Assembly: GCF_007748115.1 (NCBI RefSeq)
Contig: NZ_CP036289.1
Coordinates: 1,612,001-1,676,000, forward strand
Direction: 5' to 3'
Length of the DNA stretch: 64,000 nt
DNA from: Bremerella volcania
GTDB lineage: Bacteria; Planctomycetota; Planctomycetia; Pirellulales; Pirellulaceae
The position numbers and the translations under genes are program-made. Under the pieces are notes generated by a model that saw only the letters and a program-made list of their open reading frames with translations, did not search any database and was not told where the DNA came from. Below, one piece after another: positions 53,143 through 61,823 of this stretch; position 1 is the stretch's first letter, and each line of letters opens with the position of its first letter.

Positions 53143-54600
53143 ATGTCGAAAGTAACGTTCTTTGCCCTCGCGGTGCTACTTTCTATCGCGACCGCGATCT
53201 CTGCGTCGGCGGCCAAGCCGAACATTGTTATCGTACTGACCGACGATCAGGCGCCGTGGGCGTTTGGTTCGGCGGTTCGTTCGGGGCAATATCGCGAGGT
53301 GCCCACTGCCGCGACGCCCAACTTGGATCGGCTTGCCAGCGAAGGGGCCGTCTTTCGCAACTTCTTTTGCACGACGCCTGTCTGTAGCCCAGCTCGCGCG
53401 TCGTTCATGACCGGGCGGTATGCCAGCGAATTGGGGATTCCCGATTTCATTCCCCAGCCGGGGCACAAGTTGTACGATCCCAAACACGAAGTCCGCATGG
53501 ATCCGGACAGCACCATCACGATCGCGGAACTCTTGAAGAAAGCCGGTTACCGAACAGGCCTGGTCGGCAAGTGGCACTTGGGGGACTGGACCGCGCCAGG
53601 CAACGCGAAGTTTCATCCCACGCGGCACGGGTTCGATTACTTCATGGGCCTCACCGGCGGTGGCACGACGCCTGAGAACCCCATGCTGGAAGAAGAGGGA
53701 GTCGTTCGCAAGTTCGAGGGGCTCACGACCGATATCCTGACCGATCGAGCCATTGGTTTCATTCAGCGGAACAAAGAGCATCCCTTCTTTCTTTGCCTCG
53801 CGACCAGGGCACCCCACGGCAAATGGTTGCCGGTGGCGCCGCAAGATTGGGAGCCATACGCGGAGTTAGATCCGACGATTCCTGACTATCCGGGTCTCGA
53901 CGTCACGCGGATTAAGAAGATGATGCGCGAGTACCTGGCCAGTACGTCCGGCGTCGATCGAAATCTAGGGCGGCTGCTCGACACGCTCGATAAGAACCAA
54001 CTGACGGACAATACGATCGTGATCTTCACGTCTGATCATGGGTTCAACATGGGGCACCATGGCATCTGGCACAAAGGGAACGGCCTGTGGGCGACCAAAA
54101 AACAGCCGCCAGGCGAATACCACAATGGAACGCGAGTGATCTCCGATAAGTATCGCCCTAACTTATACGACGAATCCCTCCGCGTTCCGGCCGTGGTGCG
54201 CTGGCCAGGCGTGGTGGCTCCTGGCACGATCGTATCGAACACGGCAACGGCACTCGACGTCTTCCCGACGCTTGCTCAAGTTGCAGACGTCAGTGTAGAT
54301 CCGAATCTGAAAGGGCGTAGCCTCCTGCCGCTACTCAAGGGTGAACGGCCAGGCGACTGGAACAACGACGTTTACGCCGAGTACGACATGATCCACTACG
54401 CGACCGCTTCGCTGCGGTGTTATCGCACCGATCGCTATAAGCTCGTGCGCGATGATCATAACGAAGGGTGCGACGAGTTCTTCGACTTGCTGGAAGACCC
54501 AAGCGAGAATCACAATTTGATTCACGACTCGCGGCCTGAAATTCAGCAGAAGATTCAAGAGTTGGATACTCGATTGCGTCGACATTCGCCCAGTCGCTGA
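53143..54600 (+). CDS. Secreted sulfatase (formylglycine-dependent)
   Basis: 485 residues with a signal peptide (1-22, cleavage near ISASAA). Family S1 sulfatase: metal-binding Asp pair in IVIVLTDDQAPWAFGS, the modification motif VCSPARASFMTGRYASE where Cys becomes formylglycine (C-x-P-x-R), GKWHLGDWTAPG (Lys and His), ATRAPHGKWLPVAP, and VIFTSDHGFNMGHHGIWHKG (Asp, His, Lys). Planctomycetes use large sets of these on marine sulfated polysaccharides; the substrate here cannot be read from sequence. It needs a formylglycine-generating enzyme encoded elsewhere. It converges with the next gene, 6 bases apart. Confidence 0.93.
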   Translation: MSKVTFFALAVLLSIATAISASAAKPNIVIVLTDDQAPWAFGSAVRSGQYREVPTAATPNLDRLASEGAVFRNFFCTTPVCSPARASFMTGRYASELGIPDFIPQPGHKLYDPKHEVRMDPDSTITIAELLKKAGYRTGLVGKWHLGDWTAPGNAKFHPTRHGFDYFMGLTGGGTTPENPMLEEEGVVRKFEGLTTDILTDRAIGFIQRNKEHPFFLCLATRAPHGKWLPVAPQDWEPYAELDPTIPDYPGLDVTRIKKMMREYLASTSGVDRNLGRLLDTLDKNQLTDNTIVIFTSDHGFNMGHHGIWHKGNGLWATKKQPPGEYHNGTRVISDKYRPNLYDESLRVPAVVRWPGVVAPGTIVSNTATALDVFPTLAQVADVSVDPNLKGRSLLPLLKGERPGDWNNDVYAEYDMIHYATASLRCYRTDRYKLVRDDHNEGCDEFFDLLEDPSENHNLIHDSRPEIQQKIQELDTRLRRHSPSR

Positions 54601-54606
54601 CGTCAC

Positions 54607-55629
54607 TTATGTCGGGCAGTCGACGTCATCCCAGTCGGCGTTCTCGAATCGGATCAGCCAGTTGAGCGCGACCCGGCGTTCTTGAATCACGCCGATATCG
54701 AGCCCCGCTGGAGGTGGCGTCCCTTCCTGGCTGGCCTGTCGGGCAATCCAGTGCAGACGGAAGTGCAGATCGACCTCGTCGAGGATCTCGCTTGCGGGGC
54801 GAAGCTGGGCCTCGGCGATCATTTCGTCGCGATCGCGTTGAAGAATGTCGCCAGCCACTTCCGGCACGTCGCAGATTGCCGAGGGAAAATGAAGCTCGTC
54901 GAAGTGTCCCAGCGCCCACTGCAAGACGTACAGACATTCATATCGCCAAGCATGATTGATGATCGACTGCTGGTCAGGCGAATCGGCATTCATGAAGTCT
55001 TGTTCGACCGGCGACAAGACTTCAAATGCTTGTGGCAAACGCTCGCGAATCTCTTCGACGGGGATGGGCTGGCCAGAGCCTAGACTTTCCGCACGAATCG
55101 CTACCGCCATCAGGGCGATAGCCCGGCGGGCCACCTCTTTCGCCGATCGCAGGTCGACTTCGTTCTCGCCGATCACTGGGGGTAAGCCCTCGTACGGCTG
55201 TAGTTTCAAAGCGTGCAGATCCTGGGAGACGGCCTGTTTGCGCTTAAGGGCATCGTCGGGGTAGGGGACCTGGGCTTCGGGGTCACTGCCGCCATCTTCC
55301 GGCGAAACCAGCACGTTACCATTGGGATCACACACCGAGCCATCCGGCAGAAACACAATCGCATTAGCTTCCCAGGCCCATGCGGCAAACGCGTCGAGGT
55401 GATCGTCTTCCACTTCCAGGCTCAAGTGGTTCTGGACACGCTCGATATGGCGATAAACGTGATACAGCGTTTGCGTCATTTCACGCTCGCCACCTTGCAT
55501 TATGAAGCCGATGAACCCGTTTAAGTGCTCGGCAAGTTCCGGGTCCGAAAGATCGCGGCTTCCGATCAACTCGTGAGGAAATTCCAATGAAGGCGGATTG
55601 CGATGCGTGCAATAAGCGTTGATGAGCAT
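54607..55629 (-). CDS. DUF4272 domain protein
   Basis: A 340-residue protein without signal peptide. The C-terminal half (about 160-338) fits DUF4272: RSAKEVARRAIALMAVAIRA, then HAWRYECLYVLQWALGHFDE, ASEILDEVDLHFRLHWIARQ, and the end motif RRVALNWLIRFENADWDDVD. The N-terminal half is acidic (NAYCTHRNPPSLEFPHELIG; LSLEVEDDHLDAFAAWAWEA) and not recognised. Function of the domain is unknown. The start at 55629 has no strong ribosome site. Confidence 0.78.
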   Translation of the reverse strand: MLINAYCTHRNPPSLEFPHELIGSRDLSDPELAEHLNGFIGFIMQGGEREMTQTLYHVYRHIERVQNHLSLEVEDDHLDAFAAWAWEANAIVFLPDGSVCDPNGNVLVSPEDGGSDPEAQVPYPDDALKRKQAVSQDLHALKLQPYEGLPPVIGENEVDLRSAKEVARRAIALMAVAIRAESLGSGQPIPVEEIRERLPQAFEVLSPVEQDFMNADSPDQQSIINHAWRYECLYVLQWALGHFDELHFPSAICDVPEVAGDILQRDRDEMIAEAQLRPASEILDEVDLHFRLHWIARQASQEGTPPPAGLDIGVIQERRVALNWLIRFENADWDDVDCPT

Positions 55630-55722
55630 GGCAACAGGTTAGAACGAGGGTACTTAAGGATGAGACGAAGACATGGAGCGGATTGTAGCGAAAACGGATT
55701 GCCAATGCGCTCAGAAACTGGG

Positions 55723-56553
55723 TTACTCTTCCTTCTTATCCCAGCCGAATTTAAGGGAGGGAAGTTTCCAACCTTCTTTCTTCTCATCCTCGGAGGTTGA
55801 ATCGTTCTCGTCCGAAGTAGCGGTCGCGTCCGCAGGCCCGTTTTTGATCGGCTCTTCTACTTTGGCCTGGTCTTCAACTTCCTCTTGCTTGTTGAAGAAC
55901 CTCCCGAACTCACTGACCGCCTTATCGACGAATTGATCGCGAATTTCTTTCGCCGTCGTCTTATGGTATCGAACGGCTGAGATATCGTCCGCGGAATTGG
56001 GCCGGCCGTCGGGACCATTCGAACGGACGACCACTTGGGTACCGACGATGTAATCATTTTCTTGCAGGACGATCGCGTTATCCCAGGCATCGTGCTGGTC
56101 CGAAGGGCCGGGGACCAATATTCTTCCGTCATCCTTTTCTAATTGGGCGATGTAGGCATCGGCCAGTGCGTCGACCTGATCCTGAGTTCGTGCGGTCCGA
56201 GAGTGCTGGATTCCGTTTCGAATGAGAAACGTAAAGCCGACCGCGACGACTACCAAGAATCCCACGGTTAAGATCGCCGTTACCACCGGTCCCGGCACCT
56301 CGGAGGCCTTGCGTGGACCTTGGCGATATCGTTCGCGAGCCGAGGTGATTCCCTTGAATAGCGCCGTGATGAGAAGTTCCAAAAAGAAATTGGCGATCTC
56401 GGCGATTAGCGTCGCGACGGCGATCACGAGGCCCAGTAAGGCTTCGAAGAAAGCGATCAGGGGGGCGAAAATTATCGCGAGCAGGTCACTCACCGAGGGG
56501 ATACTCCGCAACTTACGGGATGGCATTCCATCCATTATGCGAAGAATTTCCAT
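55723..56553 (-). CDS. Membrane protein with pseudopilin (GspG)-like C-terminal segment
   Basis: 276 residues. Two hydrophobic regions lie at about 22-66 (long, possibly a re-entrant pair) and 90-112 (VTAILTVGFLVVVAVGFTFL). The part after the second helix (about 140-195) reads DDGRILVPGPSDQHDAWDNA, IVLQENDYIVGTQVVVRSNG, PDGRPNSADDI, which resembles the calcium-binding C-terminal loop of GspG-type major pseudopilins (D-x-W-x-N, then SxGPDG and DDI). A charged Glu/Asp/Lys tail follows, ending WDKKEE. No prepilin cleavage site is present, so it is not an ordinary pseudopilin. Upstream ATGs within the first ten codons leave the start uncertain. Confidence 0.68.
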   Translation of the reverse strand: MEILRIMDGMPSRKLRSIPSVSDLLAIIFAPLIAFFEALLGLVIAVATLIAEIANFFLELLITALFKGITSARERYRQGPRKASEVPGPVVTAILTVGFLVVVAVGFTFLIRNGIQHSRTARTQDQVDALADAYIAQLEKDDGRILVPGPSDQHDAWDNAIVLQENDYIVGTQVVVRSNGPDGRPNSADDISAVRYHKTTAKEIRDQFVDKAVSEFGRFFNKQEEVEDQAKVEEPIKNGPADATATSDENDSTSEDEKKEGWKLPSLKFGWDKKEE

Positions 56554-56564
56554 CGGGGGTCAAC

Positions 56565-57716
56565 TTAACCCACTTCCAGCGGCTCGCCAGTTGTCCACTG
56601 GGACATGTTTTGCGGGTCGCGGATCACGCGGTTGTAGACGGTGTCGCGTTCGACCGGTTCTCGGCCAGCTTCGACGATCAGACGCTGGATGTCTTCGACC
56701 GACATGACTTCCGGGGTGGTGGCTCCTGCGTCGTGGTAGATCAGTTCGTGACGCACGGTGCCGTCGATGTCGTCAGCTCCGTACGACAGGGCCGTTTGGG
56801 CCGTACCGATGCCGAGCATGATCCAATATGCTTTGATGTGCGGGAAGTTGTCCAGCATCAAGCGCGAGACGGCCATCGTTCGCAGGTCCATCATCACCGA
56901 TGGCTTTTTCAACTTTTTGAGTTCGGCCAGTTCGGTGTTGTCGGGGTGGAAGGCCAGCGGGATGAACGTTTGGAAACCGCCGCTGACGTCTTGCGTTTCT
57001 CGCAGACGAATCAAGTGGTCGACGCGATGATAGGCGTTCTCGATGTGGCCGTACAGCATCGTGGCGTTCGTCTTAATGCCCATCTCGTGCGCGGTGCGAT
57101 GGATTTCGTGCCACTTGCCGGTGTCGGCCTTGTGTTCGCAGATCTGATCGCGAACCTCGCGATGGAAGATTTCGGCACCGCCGCCTGGCATGCTGCCGAG
57201 GCCAGCGTCACGCAGCACTTCCAGCACTTCGCGAACCGACTTCTTAGTGAGGAACTCGAACCAGTTGATTTCGACGGCAGTCCAAGCTTTGAGGTGCAGC
57301 TTGGGGAATGCGTCGTGCAGGATCTTCACGACGTTGACGTACCAGTCGAACTTCTTTTGGTGATGCAGACCGCCGACGATGTGCATTTCGGTGCAGCCGT
57401 TGTCGACTGCTTCCTGGCCGCGGGCAAGAATCTGCTCGTCGCTCATCAGGTACCCGCGTGGGTCGCGGAGGTCGGCCCGGAACGCGCAGAAGTTGCAGCG
57501 ATAGACACAGACGTTGGTCGGGTTCAAGTGCGTATTGATGTTGTAATACGCGTAGTTGCCATTCTTCCGCTCGCGTACCATGTTGGCCAACTCAGCGACT
57601 TCGTTCAGCGGAACGTCGTCCTGGTACAGGAACACCCCTTCGTCCAGGTTCAGGCGTTCGCCATTCTCGACCTTCTTACCGATGGTATCCAACGAAATCT
57701 TGTCTGCTCGAATCAT
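56565..57716 (-). CDS. mqnE: Aminofutalosine synthase (radical SAM), menaquinone futalosine pathway
   Basis: Joins chorismate-derived 3-(1-carboxyvinyloxy)benzoate with SAM to make aminofutalosine. In 383 residues the radical SAM cluster motif CxxxCxxC is in NVCVYRCNFCAFRADL (about 69-84). Other signatures: HIVGGLHHQKKFDWYVNVVK, LKAWTAVEINWFEFLTKKS, GAGLGSMPGGGAEIFHREVR-like sequence, TNATMLYGHIEN and MLGIGTAQTALSYGADDIDG. These separate MqnE from the cyclase MqnC. Three other quinone-modification genes lie upstream on the same strand, consistent with a menaquinone cluster. Confidence 0.93.
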   Translation of the reverse strand: MIRADKISLDTIGKKVENGERLNLDEGVFLYQDDVPLNEVAELANMVRERKNGNYAYYNINTHLNPTNVCVYRCNFCAFRADLRDPRGYLMSDEQILARGQEAVDNGCTEMHIVGGLHHQKKFDWYVNVVKILHDAFPKLHLKAWTAVEINWFEFLTKKSVREVLEVLRDAGLGSMPGGGAEIFHREVRDQICEHKADTGKWHEIHRTAHEMGIKTNATMLYGHIENAYHRVDHLIRLRETQDVSGGFQTFIPLAFHPDNTELAELKKLKKPSVMMDLRTMAVSRLMLDNFPHIKAYWIMLGIGTAQTALSYGADDIDGTVRHELIYHDAGATTPEVMSVEDIQRLIVEAGREPVERDTVYNRVIRDPQNMSQWTTGEPLEVG

Positions 57717-57833
57717 TCCAGGTCGCTTGGCTCAGTAATAAGGGAGAGAGTCATCTGATGTTGTAGGAACCGCACTGCCGGCGCGATTCTTAACGTTTAT
57801 GGTCGCGATTTGAGCGTTCTACCGCAAGGTGGG

Positions 57834-58742
57834 TCAGTTCCAAAGGAGATCGATGCTGGTAAACGCCAGCACGCCAATTCCGATGATCGTATTCACATTG
57901 AAAAACGCCAGATTCACCTTCGACAAGTCATTCGGACGAACCAAAGCGTGTTCATACAAGAGTAGTGCGGCGACGGCGGCCAGGCCTATCCAGTAGATGA
58001 TGCCCAGCGACGACGCCGTAAAGGGCAGGGCCGCGAATGCCAGCACGGCCAGCAAATGGCTGACCGCAGCAATCCGTAAAGCTCCTGGTACACCGAACTT
58101 AGCTGGTACGCTGCGCAGCTTGGCATCGCGATCGAATTCGGCGTCCTGGCAGGCATAGATGATGTCGAAGCCGGCCACCCAAAACAAAACGCCCAGCCCC
58201 AGCATCAACGCTGGCAGGATATCGGCCGGGTGCGAAAGGACCACTTCGCCTCGAATCGCCACCCAGGCACAGATAGGGGCCAGCATCAACGAAATACCAA
58301 GCCAATAGTGGGCCAGCGAGGTGAACCGCTTCGTGTAGCTGTATCCGCACAAAAAGGCCAACACCGGCACTGATAATGCCAGTGGCAGCCAGTTCGGCCA
58401 GAACAACAGTGTTGATGCCACGAATCCGATGCTGCAACCGACGGTGAACAGCACGACGCTTTGCACCGAGAGAATGCCGGCTGGCAGGTGTCGCGTGGCG
58501 GTCCGTGGGTTCTCGGCGTCGATCTTTCGATCAACCAACCGGTTGAAGGCCATCGCGGCGCTGCGGGCAAAGACCATGCACAGTACGATGCCCAGGCCTG
58601 CCTGCCAGGTAATCGCGACCGTTTCCCCTTCCGGAGCCGGCAGGCACCAGGCCATGATCGTCGCCAATAGGGCAAACGGCATGGCGAAGACCGTATGGCT
58701 GAAGCGGATCATTTCCAGAATGTGACGAAGTCGCTCAGGCAT
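57834..58742 (-). CDS. UbiA-family prenyltransferase (menaquinone pathway, MqnP-like)
   Basis: Attaches a polyprenyl chain to the aromatic acid precursor. The 302-residue membrane protein has about eight helices and both Asp-rich motifs: NRLVDRKIDAENPRTATRHL (first, about 67-86) and YACQDAEFDRDAKLRSVPAK (second, about 196-215), plus GYSYTKRFTSLAHYWLGI. Given mqnE and ubiX beside it, the substrate is probably 1,4-dihydroxy-6-naphthoate, as for MqnP, rather than 4-hydroxybenzoate. It overlaps the upstream ubiX gene by 8 bases, indicating translational coupling. Confidence 0.9.
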   Translation of the reverse strand: MPERLRHILEMIRFSHTVFAMPFALLATIMAWCLPAPEGETVAITWQAGLGIVLCMVFARSAAMAFNRLVDRKIDAENPRTATRHLPAGILSVQSVVLFTVGCSIGFVASTLLFWPNWLPLALSVPVLAFLCGYSYTKRFTSLAHYWLGISLMLAPICAWVAIRGEVVLSHPADILPALMLGLGVLFWVAGFDIIYACQDAEFDRDAKLRSVPAKFGVPGALRIAAVSHLLAVLAFAALPFTASSLGIIYWIGLAAVAALLLYEHALVRPNDLSKVNLAFFNVNTIIGIGVLAFTSIDLLWN

Positions 58743-59388
58743 CTTCTCCCCAGCGTTGCATCAAAGCGTGTGGTATTTCTAACTGATCCAATATCCGAGC
58801 CACCATGAAATCGATCAAGTCGTCCAGCGAGTTCACCCCGTGATACCAGCCCGGCATGGCCGGCATGACGACGGCCCCTGCTTCGGTGGCCCGTTTCATG
58901 TTGTCGATGTAACCCAAGGATAGGGGCGTCTCTCGTGGCACGAGGATCAGCTTGCGGCGTTCTTTCAGATGGACTTCGGCTGCCCTTTGAATGAGATTGT
59001 TACACGTACCACCCACAATGCCAGCCAGCGTGCCGCCAGAACAAGGGCACACGACCATCCCGGCCGAACGAGCCGAACCACTGGCCATGGGAGACATGAA
59101 GTTGGTGTAGTGGTAGTACTGAAAGTCGCCAGGCTTGTCGGCCTCGTTCAGTTCAATCGTTTCGAGCAGCCGCTTGTCGTTGGCGTTGACCGTCAGGGGA
59201 ACGAGCGTTTCGGGATCGAAGTTATCGAGTTCCAGACGAATGCCCATTTCCTGCTGCAAGACGATCTTCCCTGAAGGGCTGATCGAGAGCTGGACGTCGT
59301 AGCCACTATGATGCAGCACATTCAGAAGCCGCTTGGCATAGACGGCCCCGCTTGCTCCGGTGATTGCCACGACAACGGGCAGGCTCAT
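58735..59388 (-). CDS. ubiX: Flavin prenyltransferase UbiX
   Basis: Makes prenylated FMN, the cofactor of UbiD-type decarboxylases such as MqnL-associated enzymes. The 217-residue protein shows VVAITGASGAVYAKRLL (FMN-binding loop), VVCPCSGGTLAGIVGG, then NLIQRAAEVHLKERRKLILV and PRETPLSLGYIDNMKRATEA with PAMPGWYHGVNSLDDLIDFM. It overlaps menG by 4 bases (ATGA) and the UbiA-type gene by 8 bases. No UbiD decarboxylase gene is in the window. Confidence 0.94.
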   Translation of the reverse strand: MSLPVVVAITGASGAVYAKRLLNVLHHSGYDVQLSISPSGKIVLQQEMGIRLELDNFDPETLVPLTVNANDKRLLETIELNEADKPGDFQYYHYTNFMSPMASGSARSAGMVVCPCSGGTLAGIVGGTCNNLIQRAAEVHLKERRKLILVPRETPLSLGYIDNMKRATEAGAVVMPAMPGWYHGVNSLDDLIDFMVARILDQLEIPHALMQRWGEDA

Positions 59389-60095
59389 TTCGTCCCCACG
59401 TACAAAGTTGCGACACCAAAAGTGAATGGCTTGAAGAAGACGTCCTTCAGGCCAGCACTGCGCATCCGCTCGGCCAGTGCTTCTCCATGGGGGAATTCAC
59501 CGACGCTGTCCGGCAGGTATTTGTAGGCATCTTGCTTGTTCTTGGCCAAGGCCTGACCGATGCGGGGAAGAATGTTCTTGAAGTAGAACTGGTAAACACC
59601 CCGAAACGGCTGATAGCGGGGCTGCGAGAATTCGAGCACCGCAATCTTACCGCCAGGGCGACAAACGCGGGCCATTTCTTTCAAGCCTAGGTCGGTATCG
59701 GCAACATTCCGCAGACCGAACGCGACGGAGACGATCTGGAACGTGTCGTCATCGAACGGGAGGTGCTGCGTGTCGGCCTCTTGGAAGCGAACCTGGCCGT
59801 TGATGCCGAGCTTTTGCTTCTTGACCTCGCCCACCTCGAGCATTTCGGGGCAGAAGTCGGTCGCTTCCACTTGAACCTTACCCTCGGCTGCTTTGTAGTA
59901 GGCCAGGGCCAGATCGCCGGTGCCGGTGCAGACGTCCAGGATGGGACTGTCGCCAGTCGGGGGGACGATCTTGACGGTTCGCCAACGCCAGTACTTATCG
60001 ATATTCATCGACAAGAGATGATTCATGCGGTCGTAGTTGCCCGCAATTTCCGAGAACATCTGCCGAACGCGTGTCCCCGATTTATCGATCGCCAT
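59385..60095 (-). CDS. menG: Demethylmenaquinone methyltransferase
   Basis: Class I SAM methyltransferase for the last step of menaquinone synthesis (also called ubiE). The 236-residue protein has RVRQMFSEIAGNYDRMNHLL near the N-terminus, ILDVCTGTGDLALAYYKA (SAM-binding motif I), ATDFCPEMLEVGEVK (motif II), FQIVSVAFGLRNVADTDLGL (motif IV/post) and GGKIAVLEFSQPRYQPFRGV, then YQFYFKNILPRIGQALAKN. The first gene of the cluster menG-ubiX-ubiA-mqnE, divergent from rpmE. Confidence 0.93.
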   Translation of the reverse strand: MAIDKSGTRVRQMFSEIAGNYDRMNHLLSMNIDKYWRWRTVKIVPPTGDSPILDVCTGTGDLALAYYKAAEGKVQVEATDFCPEMLEVGEVKKQKLGINGQVRFQEADTQHLPFDDDTFQIVSVAFGLRNVADTDLGLKEMARVCRPGGKIAVLEFSQPRYQPFRGVYQFYFKNILPRIGQALAKNKQDAYKYLPDSVGEFPHGEALAERMRSAGLKDVFFKPFTFGVATLYVGTK

Positions 60096-60156
60096 GCGTG
60101 GTTGGACCTGAATTGACTTAAACCTAAGGGGTGAAACTATTTAATTTACCGGAATT

Positions 60157-60172
60157 GTTACTATCTGGTAAC
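60157..60172. promoter_or_regulatory. Inverted repeat in the menG/rpmE divergent region
   Basis: GTTAC-TATCTG-GTAAC is a perfect 5-base inverted repeat with 6 bases between, about 62-77 bases upstream of the menG start. It could bind a dimeric regulator, but the arms are short and chance is possible. Confidence 0.3.
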
Positions 60173-60231
60173 ATCCCATGCCCGATGAATCGCATTCCTT
60201 GGGTATGCCAAAGGTTAGGGGGTATCTGCGA

Positions 60232-60260
60232 TTGCCGATTTGGCATGGGAACTCTATAAT
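60232..60260 (+). promoter_or_regulatory. Predicted sigma-70-type promoter of rpmE
   Basis: TTGCCG (60232-60237), a 17-base spacer, and a consensus TATAAT (60255-60260), with transcription expected near 60267 and a leader of about 70 bases before the rpmE ATG. Confidence 0.7.
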
Positions 60261-60335
60261 CGTAGGTTTTCCAGCACATCAAGGGAACGGACCGGCGCAG
60301 GGCTCGTCCGCGAACTTGCCACGGAGTGAAGGTCA

Positions 60336-60566
60336 ATGAAAGAAAACATCCACCCCAAATACAACGAAACCGTCGTGAAATGCGGTTGTGGCAACTCGTT
60401 TACCACGCGAAGCACCCGGAAGGAAATCGTGGTCGACGTTTGTAACGTGTGCCATCCTTTCTACTCCGGCAAGGAACGCTTCGTCGACTCGGGCGGCCGT
60501 ATCGAGAAGTTCAAGAACAAGTTCGCCGGCAACTACGCAAGCCTGTCGAAGAAAAAGAAGAAGTAG
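60336..60566 (+). CDS. rpmE: 50S ribosomal protein L31, zinc-binding type
   Basis: A 76-residue ribosomal protein. It starts [20 protein letters not shown] and keeps four ligand positions of the zinc-binding (C+) form: the CGCGNSF pair and the [10 protein letters not shown] pair. The end is a Lys run (SLSKKKKK). Because the Cys motif is intact, this is the form used when zinc is sufficient. It has its own promoter with a perfect -10 box and is followed by prfA on the same strand, a common gene order. Confidence 0.97.
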   Translation: MKENIHPKYNETVVKCGCGNSFTTRSTRKEIVVDVCNVCHPFYSGKERFVDSGGRIEKFKNKFAGNYASLSKKKKK

Positions 60567-60694
60567 CTTCTTCCAGTTTGAACGTCATCATCACGCGAGT
60601 TTCCTGGTATTGGGGACTCGCGTGTTTTCGTAGAATCCCGCAATCGGCCTGACCTCATTTCCCCAGTCAGGTATCACTCAGGACGAAGCCTCTC

Positions 60695-61771
60695 ATGCGC
60701 GAGATTTTGGAAGAAAAGCTTGCTCGCTTCGAGTTTCTCGAAAAGCAAATGAGCGATCCGGACGTGTTGTCGAACTCGTCCCAGATGGCCAACGTCGCAC
60801 GCGAACACGGTTCGTTAGCTCGCGTTGCCACGCGCTACCGGCAGTTCAAGGACGTCGTCAGCGAGATCGAGGACGCGCGGGAACTGATGGAAGGGGATGA
60901 CGCCGAGATGGCCGAATTGGCCGAAGCCGATCTCGTCGACCTCAAAGCCAAACGCGAGAAGATCTGGCGCGACCTGCTGGACATGACCATCGGCGGCGAG
61001 GATGCCGATCGCGATAAAATTGTGCTCGAAATACGCGGTGGAACCGGTGGCGACGAAGCGGCACTCTTCGCTCGCGACTTGTATGAAATGTACAAACGCT
61101 TCGCGGAAACCAAGAAGTGGAAGTACGAGATCATGGAATCCAATCCGACGGAACTCGGTGGATTCAAGGAAGTGATCATTTCGGTCCACGGCGATGGCGT
61201 CTACCGAGAGATGCAATACGAAAGCGGCGGCCACCGCGTGCAGCGCGTTCCGGAGACGGAAACCAAGGGGCGTGTCCACACTTCGGCGGCGACTGTCGCG
61301 GTGATGGCCGAACCGGAAGAAGTGGAATTCGACCTCAGCCCCGATAGCTACACCGTCGAGCGTTACGCGGCCAGTAGCGGTCCCGGTGGGCAGCACGTCA
61401 ACAAAACGGCGTCGGCCGTTCGTTTGATTCACCAGGAAACGGGCGTCATCGTTCAGTGTTGTGAAGAACGAAGTCAGCACAAGAACCTGGATCGCGCTTT
61501 GCGTCTGCTCAAGACGAAGTTGTACGATAGCCAGCGTGAAAAAGAAGCGAAAGAGCGAGCCGATACGCGAAAGAGCCTCGTCGGATCTGGCGACCGCAGT
61601 CAGCGTATCCGAACCTACAACTTTCCAGAAAACCGCATCACCGACCATCGCATCAATCTGACGTTGTACAAGCTCGATCAGGTCATGGCCGGGCATCTCC
61701 AGCCGGTCATCGATGCGTTGATCGATCACGATCGCGAACAGCTTCGCGGCGAGATGGGAGATCTCGACTAA
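60695..61771 (+). CDS. prfA: Peptide chain release factor 1
   Basis: Recognises UAA and UAG and triggers peptide release. The 358-residue protein has the catalytic GGQ in [19 protein letters not shown] (about 229-247), preceded by [20 protein letters not shown] and followed by [20 protein letters not shown]. The N-terminal coiled coil starts [19 protein letters not shown]. Length and lack of an internal stop separate it from RF2. The enzyme that methylates its GGQ Gln, PrmC, is encoded 52 bases downstream. Confidence 0.96.
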   Translation: MREILEEKLARFEFLEKQMSDPDVLSNSSQMANVAREHGSLARVATRYRQFKDVVSEIEDARELMEGDDAEMAELAEADLVDLKAKREKIWRDLLDMTIGGEDADRDKIVLEIRGGTGGDEAALFARDLYEMYKRFAETKKWKYEIMESNPTELGGFKEVIISVHGDGVYREMQYESGGHRVQRVPETETKGRVHTSAATVAVMAEPEEVEFDLSPDSYTVERYAASSGPGGQHVNKTASAVRLIHQETGVIVQCCEERSQHKNLDRALRLLKTKLYDSQREKEAKERADTRKSLVGSGDRSQRIRTYNFPENRITDHRINLTLYKLDQVMAGHLQPVIDALIDHDREQLRGEMGDLD

Positions 61772-61823
61772 GCCGCGAACCTGCCGTCGATCCCAACTTT
61801 TACTTCAAGGCGAATTTGCCCTC

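Noticed and set aside
56520-57758. Long plus-strand open frame of 412 codons
   Set aside because: It is antisense to mqnE, whose radical SAM motifs are clear; GC-rich third positions create the false frame.
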